Source: Streptacidiphilus jeojiense
GTDB taxonomy: Bacteria; Actinomycetota; Actinomycetes; Streptomycetales; Streptomycetaceae
Assembly: GCF_000719095.1 (NCBI RefSeq)
Contig: NZ_JOEH01000049.1
Location: 1-62,551, forward strand
DNA: 62,551 bases
Reading direction: 5' to 3'
Within the stretch, counting starts at the first letter, position 1; each line of letters begins with the position of its first letter. Made by a program: the position numbers and the translations under genes. The notes under the pieces were generated by a model. That model saw nothing but the letters and a program-made list of their open reading frames with translations, was not told where the DNA came from and ran no database searches. This document shows, piece by piece, positions 52,403-60,799 of the stretch.

Positions 52403-52903
52403 TCAGGCCGGCAGCGGCAGCCAGTCCGGCAGGTCGTCCTGGTCCGCCCCCAGCGCCAGCATCAGCGAGGCCTCCGGGGTCGGCTCGAACGGGGTCGCCA
52501 GCAGCACCATCCCGGCCTGCTCCGGCGTCCGGTCGGCCTTCCGGTGGTTGTCGGCGGCGCACGCCGCGACCGTGTTCAGCCAGGTGTCCCCACCCCCGCG
52601 GGACCGTGGCAGCACATGGTCGACGGTGGTCGCCCGCCGCCCGCAGTAGGCGCAGCGGAACCCGTCCCGCACCAGCACCCCGCGGCGTGACCACGGAGCC
52701 CGTTGTCGGAACGGCACCCGCACGTAGCGCCGCAGTCGCACCACCCGCGGCAGCGGCAGATCCACCGAGGCGGCCCGGACCCGGCGCAGCGGGTGCGCGT
52801 GCTCGACCACGGCCTTGTCCTGGAGCACCAGCACCACGGCACGCTGCAGCGACACCGTCGACAGCGGCTCGTAGCTCGCGTTCAGCACGAGGGTGTTGCG
52901 CAT
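52403..52903 (-). CDS. HNH endonuclease-family protein
   Basis: 166 aa from ATG 52903, with GGAGG upstream in AGGTGGCCGGA. CAYCGRRATTVDHVLPRSRGGG holds the CxxC and the HNH His, followed by NHRKADRTPEQAGM. In standard members the second Cys pair is CxxCN; here the sequence is CAADNH, so one zinc ligand is Asp. The same variant may be common in Streptomyces. N-terminal MRNTLVLNASYEPLSTVSLQRAV is typical of this family. Its DNA target or role is unknown. Confidence 0.88.
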   Translation of the reverse strand: MRNTLVLNASYEPLSTVSLQRAVVLVLQDKAVVEHAHPLRRVRAASVDLPLPRVVRLRRYVRVPFRQRAPWSRRGVLVRDGFRCAYCGRRATTVDHVLPRSRGGGDTWLNTVAACAADNHRKADRTPEQAGMVLLATPFEPTPEASLMLALGADQDDLPDWLPLPA

Positions 52904-53040
52904 TCCGGCCACCTCCAGGCGGTACAGGATCTGCCCCGCCCGCACGGCGGCGCCGCGCCGCCGAGGGCCGTTCCCCTCGGAGTACGCGAGACCACTGTGC
53001 GGGCCGGAGCACCCCCGGAACAACGCAATATTTCGGCTGC

Positions 53041-53574
53041 TCAGCCCTCCGGAGCCGCGTACTCCGCGATCACCTGGCCGCGGGCCAGGGTGTGGAAGCG
53101 GAGGTTGAAGCCGACCACGGCCGGCGAGACCTCCGCGTCAGGACCGAGTTTCTCCTGGTCCACGGCGTACACGGTGAAGACGTAGCGGTGCGCGCCGTCC
53201 CCGGGCGGCGGCGCGGCGCCGCCGAAGTCCCTGGTGCCGTAGTCGTTGCGGACCTGGACCGCGCTCTCCGGCAGTCCCTTGAAGTCGCCGCTGCCGGCGC
53301 CCCTGGGCAGCTCGGTCACACTCGCCGGGATGTCGAACACCGACCAGTGCCAGAACCCGCTGCCGGTGGGAGCGTCTGGGTCGTAGCAGGTGACCGCGTA
53401 GCTCTTGGTCCCGGCCGGTGCCCCGGCCCAGCTGAGCTGCGGGGACACATTGCCCTCGCTGTAGACGTGGTCGTCCGGGAGGACACCGCCGTCGGTGAAG
53501 TCCTCGCTGCTGACGGCGAGCTCCGGGACCGGCGGGTGGAAGTCGTGGGGGAGGGGCCGCCTTGCTGCGGACAT
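53041..53574 (-). CDS. YbhB/YbcL PEBP-family protein
   Basis: 177 aa. SEGNVSPQLSWAGAP, TCYDPDAPTGSGFWHWSVFDIP and RYVFTVYAVD are the landmark motifs of the phosphatidylethanolamine-binding protein fold (Raf kinase inhibitor-like). The CBR1 region DPDAP and the HW after FW shape the anion pocket. AGGAGG lies upstream of ATG 53574. Bacterial members have no settled function. Confidence 0.93.
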   Translation of the reverse strand: MSAARRPLPHDFHPPVPELAVSSEDFTDGGVLPDDHVYSEGNVSPQLSWAGAPAGTKSYAVTCYDPDAPTGSGFWHWSVFDIPASVTELPRGAGSGDFKGLPESAVQVRNDYGTRDFGGAAPPPGDGAHRYVFTVYAVDQEKLGPDAEVSPAVVGFNLRFHTLARGQVIAEYAAPEG

Positions 53575-53688
53575 CTGTGCAACCTCCTGCGTAGCGCTGG
53601 TTAGTCGGCCCCAACGCTACCCGTGCCGGCCGGACGCCGGGCCCCCGCGGCGGCGCCGGCCGACGCGCCTGCCCGTACCCTCGACCCC

Positions 53689-54330
53689 ATGCCCCGCCCT
53701 GCCCCCGCCGCCCTCGGCCGCGCCTTCTTCGACCGCCCGGCGGAACTCGTCGCCCCCGACCTGCTCGGCCGCACGCTGGTCTCCGACCTCCCGGAGGGAG
53801 CGGTGGAGCTGCGGATCACCGAGGTCGAGGCCTACAGCGGCTCCGCCGACCCGGCCGCCCACTCCTACCGGGGCATGACCGCCCGCAACGCGGTGATGTT
53901 CGGGGAACCCGGCCATGTCTACGTCTACTTCACCTACGGCATGCACTTCTGCGCCAATCTGGTGACCGGGCCCGGCACCACCGCCTCCGGCGTCCTGCTC
54001 CGTGCGGGTGAGATCCGCTCCGGCGAGGAGCTGGCCCGTCGCCGCCGTCCCAGCTCGCGCAGCGCCGTCGACCTGGCCCGCGGTCCGGCCCGGCTGGCCT
54101 CCGCGCTGGGCTTCGACCGCGCCGTCAACGGCGTCGACGCCTGCTCGCCGGGGACCCCGGTGCGGATCCTCCCCGGAAGCCCGCCGGAGGCCGCTGCCGT
54201 CTCCGCCGGCCCGCGCACCGGCGTCTCCTCGGCCGCCGACATCCCCTGGCGCTTCTGGATCGCCGACGACCCCACCGTCAGCCCCTACCGGCGCCACGTC
54301 CCCAAGAAGCGGCGCACGCCGGCCGGCTGA
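53689..54330 (+). CDS. DNA-3-methyladenine glycosylase (AAG/MPG family)
   Basis: 213 aa. [39 protein letters not shown] (catalytic Glu), [31 protein letters not shown] and [10 protein letters not shown] are all diagnostic. The enzyme removes alkylated and deaminated purines in base excision repair. No ribosome site precedes ATG 53689; TACCCT at 53676-53681 lies 7 nt before it, so a leaderless mRNA is likely. Confidence 0.94.
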   Translation: MPRPAPAALGRAFFDRPAELVAPDLLGRTLVSDLPEGAVELRITEVEAYSGSADPAAHSYRGMTARNAVMFGEPGHVYVYFTYGMHFCANLVTGPGTTASGVLLRAGEIRSGEELARRRRPSSRSAVDLARGPARLASALGFDRAVNGVDACSPGTPVRILPGSPPEAAAVSAGPRTGVSSAADIPWRFWIADDPTVSPYRRHVPKKRRTPAG

Positions 54331-54346
54331 CCGGTCGGTGACGGGG

Positions 54347-54898
54347 TCAGTGACGGGGGGTCAGCAACTCCACCACCAGCTCGACGAGTTCCTCGGTGTC
54401 GGCCCCGGCCAGTGCCGGGAAGGTGCCGCTGCTCCGCGACAGGCTCACCCCGACGAAGGCGGCCGTGGCCAGCTCCGCCCGCAGCTGCGGGCGGTCCAGA
54501 CCCTCCCGGACGAACCGCTCGCGCAGCGGGTCCACCAGGCGCCGGTGCAGCTGGTCGGCGGCCGCCGCCCGCACCTCGGGATCCTCGTGCGGGGCGACCG
54601 CGGCCCGGTGGATCGGCCCGGGGCCGCGCTGGGCGACGGTGTCGAGCAGCGCCCTGACCCGCTCGGGCTCCAGCAGGTCGTCGGGGTTGGCGTTGAACGG
54701 GTCCAGCATGAGCGTGGCCAGGTACAGCTGGGACTTGCCGCCGAAGTAGCGGGCGATCAGAGCCGGGTCCACGCCGGCGCGTTCGCCGATGTCCCGGATG
54801 GTGCTGCGGTCGAAGCCGCGCTCGGCGAAGAGCTCGCTCGCGGCCGTGAGCAGCAGCTCGCGGCTGCGGGCGGAGTCCCGTCGCCTGGGCGTGCTCAC
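54347..54898 (-). CDS. TetR-family transcriptional repressor
   Basis: 183 aa, starting at GTG 54898 in a GTGA overlap with the MFS stop. ELLLTAASELFAERGFDRSTIRDIGERAGVDPALIARYFGGK is the TetR helix-turn-helix. The C-terminal ligand domain is all-helical. Being second in an operon with the efflux gene, it most likely represses that operon, and an inverted repeat at 56422-56452 is a good candidate site. Confidence 0.9.
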   Translation of the reverse strand: MSTPRRRDSARSRELLLTAASELFAERGFDRSTIRDIGERAGVDPALIARYFGGKSQLYLATLMLDPFNANPDDLLEPERVRALLDTVAQRGPGPIHRAAVAPHEDPEVRAAAADQLHRRLVDPLRERFVREGLDRPQLRAELATAAFVGVSLSRSSGTFPALAGADTEELVELVVELLTPRH

Positions 54899-56403
54899 CG
54901 CGGGGCCGGCCCGGCCGCCGGGGCGGTGACGCTGTCCTCCGCCGTCTCGGCGTCGGCGATGCTCTCGTCCATCAGCAGCTCCTCGTCCACGGTCACCGTG
55001 CCGCGCGCCGGGGCTCCCCGGCGCGGCAGGACGATGGTAACCACGGCGGTGACCACCCAGACCGCACAACCCAGCCAGGCGGCGGCCTGGTACCCGCTGT
55101 TCTCCGGCAGCAGCCGACCGACCGGGGTGTGCGCCTCCAGGATCACCGCGCTCAGCACGCTGCCGGTGGAGTAGCCCACGGTCCGCAGGACCTGGTTGAA
55201 GCTGATGGCGCTGCCGGTCTCGTGCGCGGGGACGGAGCTGACGATCAGTCCGGGCATCACCGCGAAGGTGCAGCCGACGCCCAGCCCGGCCACGCCCATG
55301 ATGACGAACAGCTCCCACAGGCTGTTGCGGGCGAACAGGAACATCACCATCGACAGCAGCGAGACCGCGCAGCCGACCGGCAGTACCAGCGCGGTGGAGG
55401 TGCGCCGGGCCAGCAGCGGCACCAGCTTGCTGGAGGCCACGCTGGCCGCCGAGAACGGCAGCAGCACCAGCCCGGTGACCAGCACCGAGGTGCCGAAGCC
55501 GTATCCGGCCGAGGACGGCGTCTGGACGAAGCGGGTCACCATCGACATCAACATGTACATCGCGACGCCCGCGATCAGACCGGACACGTCGGCGGTGAGC
55601 ACCACCCGGTTCCGCAGCGACCGCAGGTCCACCAGCGGGTGCTCGGTGCGCAGCTCGTGGACGGCCCACCAGACCAGCAGCACCACGGCGACGGCGGTCA
55701 GACCGATCAGCCGGGACGAGCCCCAGCCCCAGATCTCGCCCTCACTGAGGGCGAGCAGCAGCCCGGCGAGCCCGACGGCCAGCAGCACCGCACCGAGCGC
55801 GTCCAGCGGACGCTTCTCCCGTCCCTGCGCGTTCGGCACCACCAGCACCGCGGCGGTCAGGGCCAGCGCGCTGATGATCGCCCCGAACCAGAAGCCGGCG
55901 TGCACGCCCCAGGACTCCGCTATCAGCCCGGTGAGCGGGTAGCCCAGGCCGACACCGGCCACGGTGGTGATGGAGAGCAGCGCGACCGCGGGGCGCGACC
56001 GCTCGGCCGGCAGCGCGTCCCGCGCCGTGGCGATGGCCAGCGGGGTCAGTCCCAGCCCGAGGCCCTGCAGCCCGCGCCCGACGATCAGGAAGCCGAACCC
56101 CAGCGGCAGCGCCGCCAGCACGCTGCCCAGCAGCACCACGGCGGTGGCGCCGATGATCACCCGGCGCCGGTGCGGCCCGTCGCCGAGCCGTCCCATGGTG
56201 GGCGTGGCGACCGCGCCGACCAGCAGGGTGATGGTCAGCGACCACTGCGCGTCGGAGAGCGACACATGGTCGACCGAGGCGATGGTGGGCACCAGGGGCG
56301 ACCCCAGGCTGCTGATGACCGCGACCACCATGCCGAGGAAGACCAGGACCGGCACCAGGGCGCGTTCTCGCAGAGCGCCGGGCGCGGCGTGTCGGGCATC
56401 CAT
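54895..56403 (-). CDS. MFS drug exporter (DHA2/EmrB-QacA type, 14 helices)
   Basis: 502 aa from ATG 56403 with GGGAG 7 nt upstream; the ATG at 56430 lies inside the operator-like repeat and is unlikely. About 14 hydrophobic segments, with helix-1 ALVPVLVFLGMVVAVISSLGSPLVPTIA, PTMGRLGDGPHRRRV (the motif A loop) and GVGLGYPLTGLIAESWG (motif C), mark the DHA2 drug:H+ antiporters. It is coupled to a TetR repressor, so inducible efflux of a drug or a self-made compound is expected. Confidence 0.92.
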   Translation of the reverse strand: MDARHAAPGALRERALVPVLVFLGMVVAVISSLGSPLVPTIASVDHVSLSDAQWSLTITLLVGAVATPTMGRLGDGPHRRRVIIGATAVVLLGSVLAALPLGFGFLIVGRGLQGLGLGLTPLAIATARDALPAERSRPAVALLSITTVAGVGLGYPLTGLIAESWGVHAGFWFGAIISALALTAAVLVVPNAQGREKRPLDALGAVLLAVGLAGLLLALSEGEIWGWGSSRLIGLTAVAVVLLVWWAVHELRTEHPLVDLRSLRNRVVLTADVSGLIAGVAMYMLMSMVTRFVQTPSSAGYGFGTSVLVTGLVLLPFSAASVASSKLVPLLARRTSTALVLPVGCAVSLLSMVMFLFARNSLWELFVIMGVAGLGVGCTFAVMPGLIVSSVPAHETGSAISFNQVLRTVGYSTGSVLSAVILEAHTPVGRLLPENSGYQAAAWLGCAVWVVTAVVTIVLPRRGAPARGTVTVDEELLMDESIADAETAEDSVTAPAAGPAPR

Positions 56404-56421
56404 CGGCATTCTCCCGGAGGT

Positions 56422-56452
56422 TGTCATCAAGTGATGTCTTCGGATGATGACA
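56422..56452. promoter_or_regulatory. TetR operator candidate upstream of the MFS gene
   Basis: TGTCATCA (56422-56429) and TGATGACA (56445-56452) are perfect inverted repeats, with an additional TGATG inside (CATCAAGTGATG at 56425-56436). It is about 20 bp upstream of the MFS start. Three TGATG-type half-sites fit cooperative TetR binding. Confidence 0.6.
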
Positions 56453-56562
56453 TAAAGCCGCCAGGAAGCCCAAGGCCGTCGCCGCCCGGGTGACCACCGT
56501 CACTCCGAGCGTGTGCCGCCCTCTCGCGCCACCGGACCCCCACCCGGCACCATGGAGCTCCT

Positions 56563-57885
56563 ATGGACGATGAACTGTTGGCACAGTCCCATCTGACCCG
56601 GGCTCAACTCGCCGCCGAGGGCGTCGTCGGCCTTGCCCTGAGCTGGGTGGACAACGCCGGGATCACCCGCACCAAGGCCGTCCCGCTGCGCCGGCTGGAC
56701 CAGGCGGTCCGCGACGGCGTCGGCATGTCCCCGGTCTTCGACGTCTTCCTGGTCGACGACTCGACCACCACCAGCCGCTTCCTCGGCGGCCCCGACGGCG
56801 ACCTGCGGCTCTTCCCCGACCTGGAACGCGCGGTCCCGCTCGCCGCGCAACCGGGCTGGGCCTGGGCCCCCGCCGACCGCTACGCCCAGGACGGCACCCC
56901 GCACCCGGCCTGCCAGCGCCTGTTCGCCCGCCGGATGACCGAACAGGCCCGGGCCCGCGGGCTGAGCCTGCTGGCCGCCTACGAGGTCGAGTGGGTGCTC
57001 CGCCGCCCGGACGGCACCGACCCGGCAGAGAACGGCCCGGCCTACGGCCTGCACCGCCTCACCGACCTCTCCGACTACCTCCGCGACCTGCTCCAGGCCC
57101 TGGAGACGCAGGGCCTGGACGTCCAGCAGATCCACCCCGAGTACGCGGCCGGCCAGTTCGAGGTCTCAGTCGCCGCGGAGGAGCCGGTGGCCGCCGCGGA
57201 CACCACCGTGCTGGTCCGGCAGACCGTCCGCGGCGTCTCCGCCCGGCACGGGCTGCGCGCCTCCTTCGCCCCCTCCTTCGAGCCCGGCACCGTCGGCAAC
57301 GGCGCCCACCTCCACCTCAGCGCCTGGCGCGACGGCAGGAACCTGATGACCGGCGGCGAGGGCCGCCACCAGCTCACCAAGGAGGGCGAGTCCTTCCTGG
57401 CCGGCATCCTGGACGAGCTCCCGGCACTCCTGGTCCTGGGCGCCCCCAGCCCGGCCAGCCACCTCCGCCTGGTCCCCTCGCACTGGGCCGGCGCCTACCA
57501 CTGCTGGGGCCCGGAGAACCGCGAGGCCGCGCTACGGCTGGTCTCCGGCCGCTCCGCCAACGCCGAGATCAAGTGCTTCGACGGCGCCGCCAACCCCTAC
57601 CTGGCCCTGGGCGGCACCATCGCCGCAGGCCTGGCCGGCCTGGACGCCGCCGCGACCCTCCCCGCCGAGGTCAACGGCGACCCGGCCCACCTCCCCACCC
57701 CACCACCCCGCCTCCCCGAAACCGCCCCCGAAGCCCTGGCCGCCTTCACCCGCTCCACCACCCTCCACCAGGCCCTAGGCGACCCCCTCTTCCACGCCAT
57801 CCACTCCGTCCGCCAAGCCGAATCCACCCTCTTCGCCGACCAAACCCCCACCCAAATCACCAAAGCCACCCGCTGGCGCTACTAA
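56563..57885 (+). CDS. Glutamine synthetase-like gamma-glutamyl ligase
   Basis: 440 aa. It has the GS fold landmarks but differs from GlnA: EVEWVLR (metal Glu), FSPSFEPG-like SFAPSFEPGTVGNGAHLHLSAW, SHLRLVPSHWAGAYHCWGPENREAALR, and AEIKCFDGAANPYLALGG. In ordinary GS the last motif is RxPD or RFPD; here it is KCFDG. Streptomyces GlnA3/GlnA4-type relatives glutamylate polyamines or ethanolamine. The neighbours, an amidohydrolase and an APC permease, suggest an amine or amide utilisation set. ATG 56563 follows ATGGAGCTCCT. Confidence 0.82.
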   Translation: MDDELLAQSHLTRAQLAAEGVVGLALSWVDNAGITRTKAVPLRRLDQAVRDGVGMSPVFDVFLVDDSTTTSRFLGGPDGDLRLFPDLERAVPLAAQPGWAWAPADRYAQDGTPHPACQRLFARRMTEQARARGLSLLAAYEVEWVLRRPDGTDPAENGPAYGLHRLTDLSDYLRDLLQALETQGLDVQQIHPEYAAGQFEVSVAAEEPVAAADTTVLVRQTVRGVSARHGLRASFAPSFEPGTVGNGAHLHLSAWRDGRNLMTGGEGRHQLTKEGESFLAGILDELPALLVLGAPSPASHLRLVPSHWAGAYHCWGPENREAALRLVSGRSANAEIKCFDGAANPYLALGGTIAAGLAGLDAAATLPAEVNGDPAHLPTPPPRLPETAPEALAAFTRSTTLHQALGDPLFHAIHSVRQAESTLFADQTPTQITKATRWRY

Positions 57886-57894
57886 CCCCACCCC

Positions 57895-58010
57895 AGGGGC
57901 GCGAGGAACTGCGCGATCAACCACCACAGACCCGCACTCATGCACCGCCCCAACCCCCCTCCCACCCAGGGGCGCGGGGAACTGCGCGATCAACCACTCA
58001 CAACCCGCAC
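57895..58010 (+). repeat. Two tandem copies of the dispersed GC-rich element, 73-bp period
   Basis: AGGGGCGCG(A/G)GGAACTGCGCG starts at 57895 and again at 57968, each followed by ATCAACCAC and a short C/A-rich tail ending CCCGCAC. Both are in the gap between the GS-like ligase and the amidohydrolase, within what is probably one operon, so they may be a separate control or processing element rather than a terminator. Confidence 0.75.
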
Positions 58011-58050
58011 CCCCCGTACCAACCCCAGCCCCCACCCGCCGGGAGGGCCC

Positions 58051-59172
58051 GTGCACCTGATCGACCACCACACCCACAGCATCGCCACCCCCCACCACCC
58101 CCTCACCCCCGAAGCCTTCGCCTCCCTCCTCACCGAGTCCGACCGCCCCCCACCCCCCGGCACCACCCCCTGGGACTCCGCCCTCGGCCTGGCCGTCCTC
58201 CGCACCTGCGGCCCCACCCTCGACGCAGGCCGCCACCCCACCCCCGACACCTACCTCGAAGCCCGCGCGGCCCTCGGCCCCACCGAATCCGCCCGCCGCC
58301 TCCTCCACGCCGCCGCCATCGACTCCTGCTTCGTCGACACCGGCCTGGAGACCGCCGCAGGCGCCCCCCTCCTCGACCTCCCCGCCTTCGCCGCCCTCTC
58401 CGGCACCCGCGTCCGCGAGGTCATCCGTCTGGAACACGTCGCCCAGCAGGCCGCAACCACCTCCACCGCCGCGCACTGGGGTGAGACCACCCGCACCGCC
58501 ATCGCCGAAGCCGTCCGAGCCGCCGACGCCATCGCGGTGAAATCCGTCCTCGCCTACCGCCACGGCCTGGACATCGACCCGGCCCGCCCCGCCCCCGCCG
58601 AAGTGGCGCATGCCGCCGGCGAGCACCTCGCCGAAGCCGCCCGCAGCGGCAACCCCCGCCTGAACCACCCCACCCTGCTGCGCCACCTGCTCTGGACCGC
58701 GGTCGACCTCGGTCTGCCGATCCAGATCCACACCGGCTTCGGCGACCCCGATCTGACGCTCCATCGCGCGGACCCGTCGCTCCTCACCGACTTCATCCGA
58801 GCCGTGGAGCCGCACGGCACCCCGCTGGTGCTGCTGCACTGCTACCCGTACCACCGTCAGGCCGCCTGGCTCGCCCAGGCGTTCCCGCACGTCTACTGCG
58901 ACGTCGGGCTGACCCTCTCGTACACCGGCCCGGCCGCCCCCCGCCTGCTCGCCGAGACCCTGGAACTGGCCCCCTTCGGCAAGGTCCTCTTCTCCACCGA
59001 CGCCTACGGCATCCCAGAGCTCCACCTCGTCGGCGCCACCGCCTTCCGCGACGCGATCACCCGCTGGACCCACGACGCGGGCCTGCGGCCCGCCGAGGCG
59101 GCCCGCATCGCCGACCTCATCGGTGCCGCCAACGCCACCAGGCTCTATACGCAGGCCCCCTTACGCCCGTAA
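58051..59172 (+). CDS. FluG-like amidohydrolase
   Basis: 373 aa from GTG 58051 with GGGAGG upstream. DHHTHSIA holds the metal His pair, IQIHTGFGD and LHCYPYH supply further His ligands, and STDAYGIPE the final Asp, the metal set of the amidohydrolase (TIM-barrel) superfamily. Fungal FluG and plant nodulin-GS proteins fuse such a domain to a glutamine synthetase domain; here the two parts are separate adjacent genes. Leu371 is a TTA codon at 59161-59163, only three codons before the stop. The N-terminal part of the gene is strongly C-biased. Probable role: hydrolysis of an amide or gamma-glutamyl product. Confidence 0.85.
   Translation: MHLIDHHTHSIATPHHPLTPEAFASLLTESDRPPPPGTTPWDSALGLAVLRTCGPTLDAGRHPTPDTYLEARAALGPTESARRLLHAAAIDSCFVDTGLETAAGAPLLDLPAFAALSGTRVREVIRLEHVAQQAATTSTAAHWGETTRTAIAEAVRAADAIAVKSVLAYRHGLDIDPARPAPAEVAHAAGEHLAEAARSGNPRLNHPTLLRHLLWTAVDLGLPIQIHTGFGDPDLTLHRADPSLLTDFIRAVEPHGTPLVLLHCYPYHRQAAWLAQAFPHVYCDVGLTLSYTGPAAPRLLAETLELAPFGKVLFSTDAYGIPELHLVGATAFRDAITRWTHDAGLRPAEAARIADLIGAANATRLYTQAPLRP
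59161..59163 (+). promoter_or_regulatory. TTA leucine codon near the end of the amidohydrolase gene
   Basis: The third codon from the stop is TTA, in frame with GTG 58051. If functional, bldA tRNA would be needed to complete the protein, though loss of the last two residues might be tolerated. Confidence 0.8.
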
Positions 59173-59237
59173 CACGCCGCGAGCACACTACGTACCGCGC
59201 GACGACGTGACGCTCGCTCCCGGCGGAAGGACCTGAC

Positions 59238-60743
59238 ATGTCCGACTCCACCCTGACCACCCCCACCGACCGTCCCGAACAGCGGGGACTGCGCCCCAGC
59301 CTCAATGTCTGGCAGGCCGTGGGACTCTCCATGGCGCTGATGGCGCCCAGCATGGCCGTCAACATCAACCCCCAGGCAGCGGCGCCCAGCGTGGGCCGCG
59401 CCGTCCCCCTGGCCTTCCTGATCGCCGCCGTCGGCGTGCTGCTGGTGGCCTACGTCTTCGTCCGGCTGTGCCAGTACTTCCAGCACGCCGGCTCGGTGTA
59501 CGCTTTCGTCGGCGCCACCCTCGGCCCCCGCAGCGGCGTGGTCGCCGGCTGGGGCCTGGTCGGCACCTACCTGTTCTACGGCGTCACCACCTCCTCCGTG
59601 GTCGGTATCTTCGGCATCTCCTTCCTGCAGCGCACCGGCGCCTGGTCCAACCCGCCGGTGGACGCCCCGTTCATCCTCACCGGCGTGGTCCTGCTGCTCG
59701 CCTGCTGGCTGACCATCGCCTCGGTCCGCCGCGGCACCAATGTGCTGCTGACGGTGGAGGGCGCGACCGTCGCGCTGATCCTGATCGTCACCGCCGTGGT
59801 GCTGGTCCGGCTGATCGTCGGCAACGCCCCGGCCGGACACGGCTTCACCATGTCCGTCTTCTCGGTCCCGCCCGGGACCGCCCCGTCCGCCCTGTTCCTC
59901 GGCGTGGTCTTCGGCTTCCTCTCCTTCGCCGGCTTCGAGGCTGCCTCCACCCTCGGCGAGGAGTCGCTCAACCCCCGGCGCGACATCCCCAGGGCGATCC
60001 TCGGCACCACCCTGTTCGGCGGAGCCTTCTTCGTGGTGGTCACCGCTGTCGAGATGATGGGCTTCGGCGCCGGCAAGAGCGGCGTCGCCGCCTTCGGCTC
60101 CTCGTCCTCGCTGATCGGCGACCTCGGCTCCAGCTACCTCAGCTCCTGGGTCGGCAACCTGGTCACCCTGGGCGCCACCGTCAGCGCCTTCGGCTGCTGC
60201 CTGGCCTGCACCGTCGGCTCGGCCCGGCTGCTCTACGCGATGAGCAGGGACGGCTTCGGCGAACGCGGCCTGGGCCGGGTCTCCCGCTACGGCACCCCGG
60301 CCCGCGCCGCCGTGCTGGTCAGCGCGACGATGGCGCTGGTGCTGGGCCTGTGCATCGTCTCCTTCTCCGCGGTCCCGGAGGACACCTTCGTCTGGGGCGG
60401 CACCATCGGCACCCTGATCCTGCTGGTCGCCTACGCCCTCACCACCATCGGCGCGATCCGGCTGATCTTCGTCCAGCGCCGGATGCCGGTGCCGATGTGG
60501 CAGATCGTCATCCCGCTCGCCGCTCTGGCCCTGCTCGGCTACACCATCTACCGCAATGTCGTCCCCTACCCCTCCTCAGGGCCGGGCCACTGGTTCCCGG
60601 TCGTCGCCGGCGGCTGGCTGCTCGCCGCGGTCATCGCCGTCATCGCCGCACCCAGCACGGCCAGGCGCCTGGGCCGACGCCTCACCGAGTCGGAGCAGCT
60701 GCACGCCCAAGCCGAGAGGAATCGAGTGGCGGGAACCGCGTAG
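59238..60743 (+). CDS. APC-family amino acid/amine permease
   Basis: 501 aa with 12 hydrophobic helices. LSMALMAPSMAVNINPQAAA is the helix-1 substrate segment, FLSFAGFEAASTLGEESLNPRRDIPRAI the conserved helix 6 region, and SRDGFGERGLGRVSRYGTPARAA the loop near helix 8. These are typical of APC transporters for amino acids or amines. ATG 59238 follows CGGAAGGACC. It should bring in the substrate of the ligase and amidohydrolase upstream. Confidence 0.9.
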   Translation: MSDSTLTTPTDRPEQRGLRPSLNVWQAVGLSMALMAPSMAVNINPQAAAPSVGRAVPLAFLIAAVGVLLVAYVFVRLCQYFQHAGSVYAFVGATLGPRSGVVAGWGLVGTYLFYGVTTSSVVGIFGISFLQRTGAWSNPPVDAPFILTGVVLLLACWLTIASVRRGTNVLLTVEGATVALILIVTAVVLVRLIVGNAPAGHGFTMSVFSVPPGTAPSALFLGVVFGFLSFAGFEAASTLGEESLNPRRDIPRAILGTTLFGGAFFVVVTAVEMMGFGAGKSGVAAFGSSSSLIGDLGSSYLSSWVGNLVTLGATVSAFGCCLACTVGSARLLYAMSRDGFGERGLGRVSRYGTPARAAVLVSATMALVLGLCIVSFSAVPEDTFVWGGTIGTLILLVAYALTTIGAIRLIFVQRRMPVPMWQIVIPLAALALLGYTIYRNVVPYPSSGPGHWFPVVAGGWLLAAVIAVIAAPSTARRLGRRLTESEQLHAQAERNRVAGTA

Positions 60744-60799
60744 GCTCGGTCACGCTGTGCGGACCACCGCCGGCACCGGAGCTAAGGAGAAGCGACACC

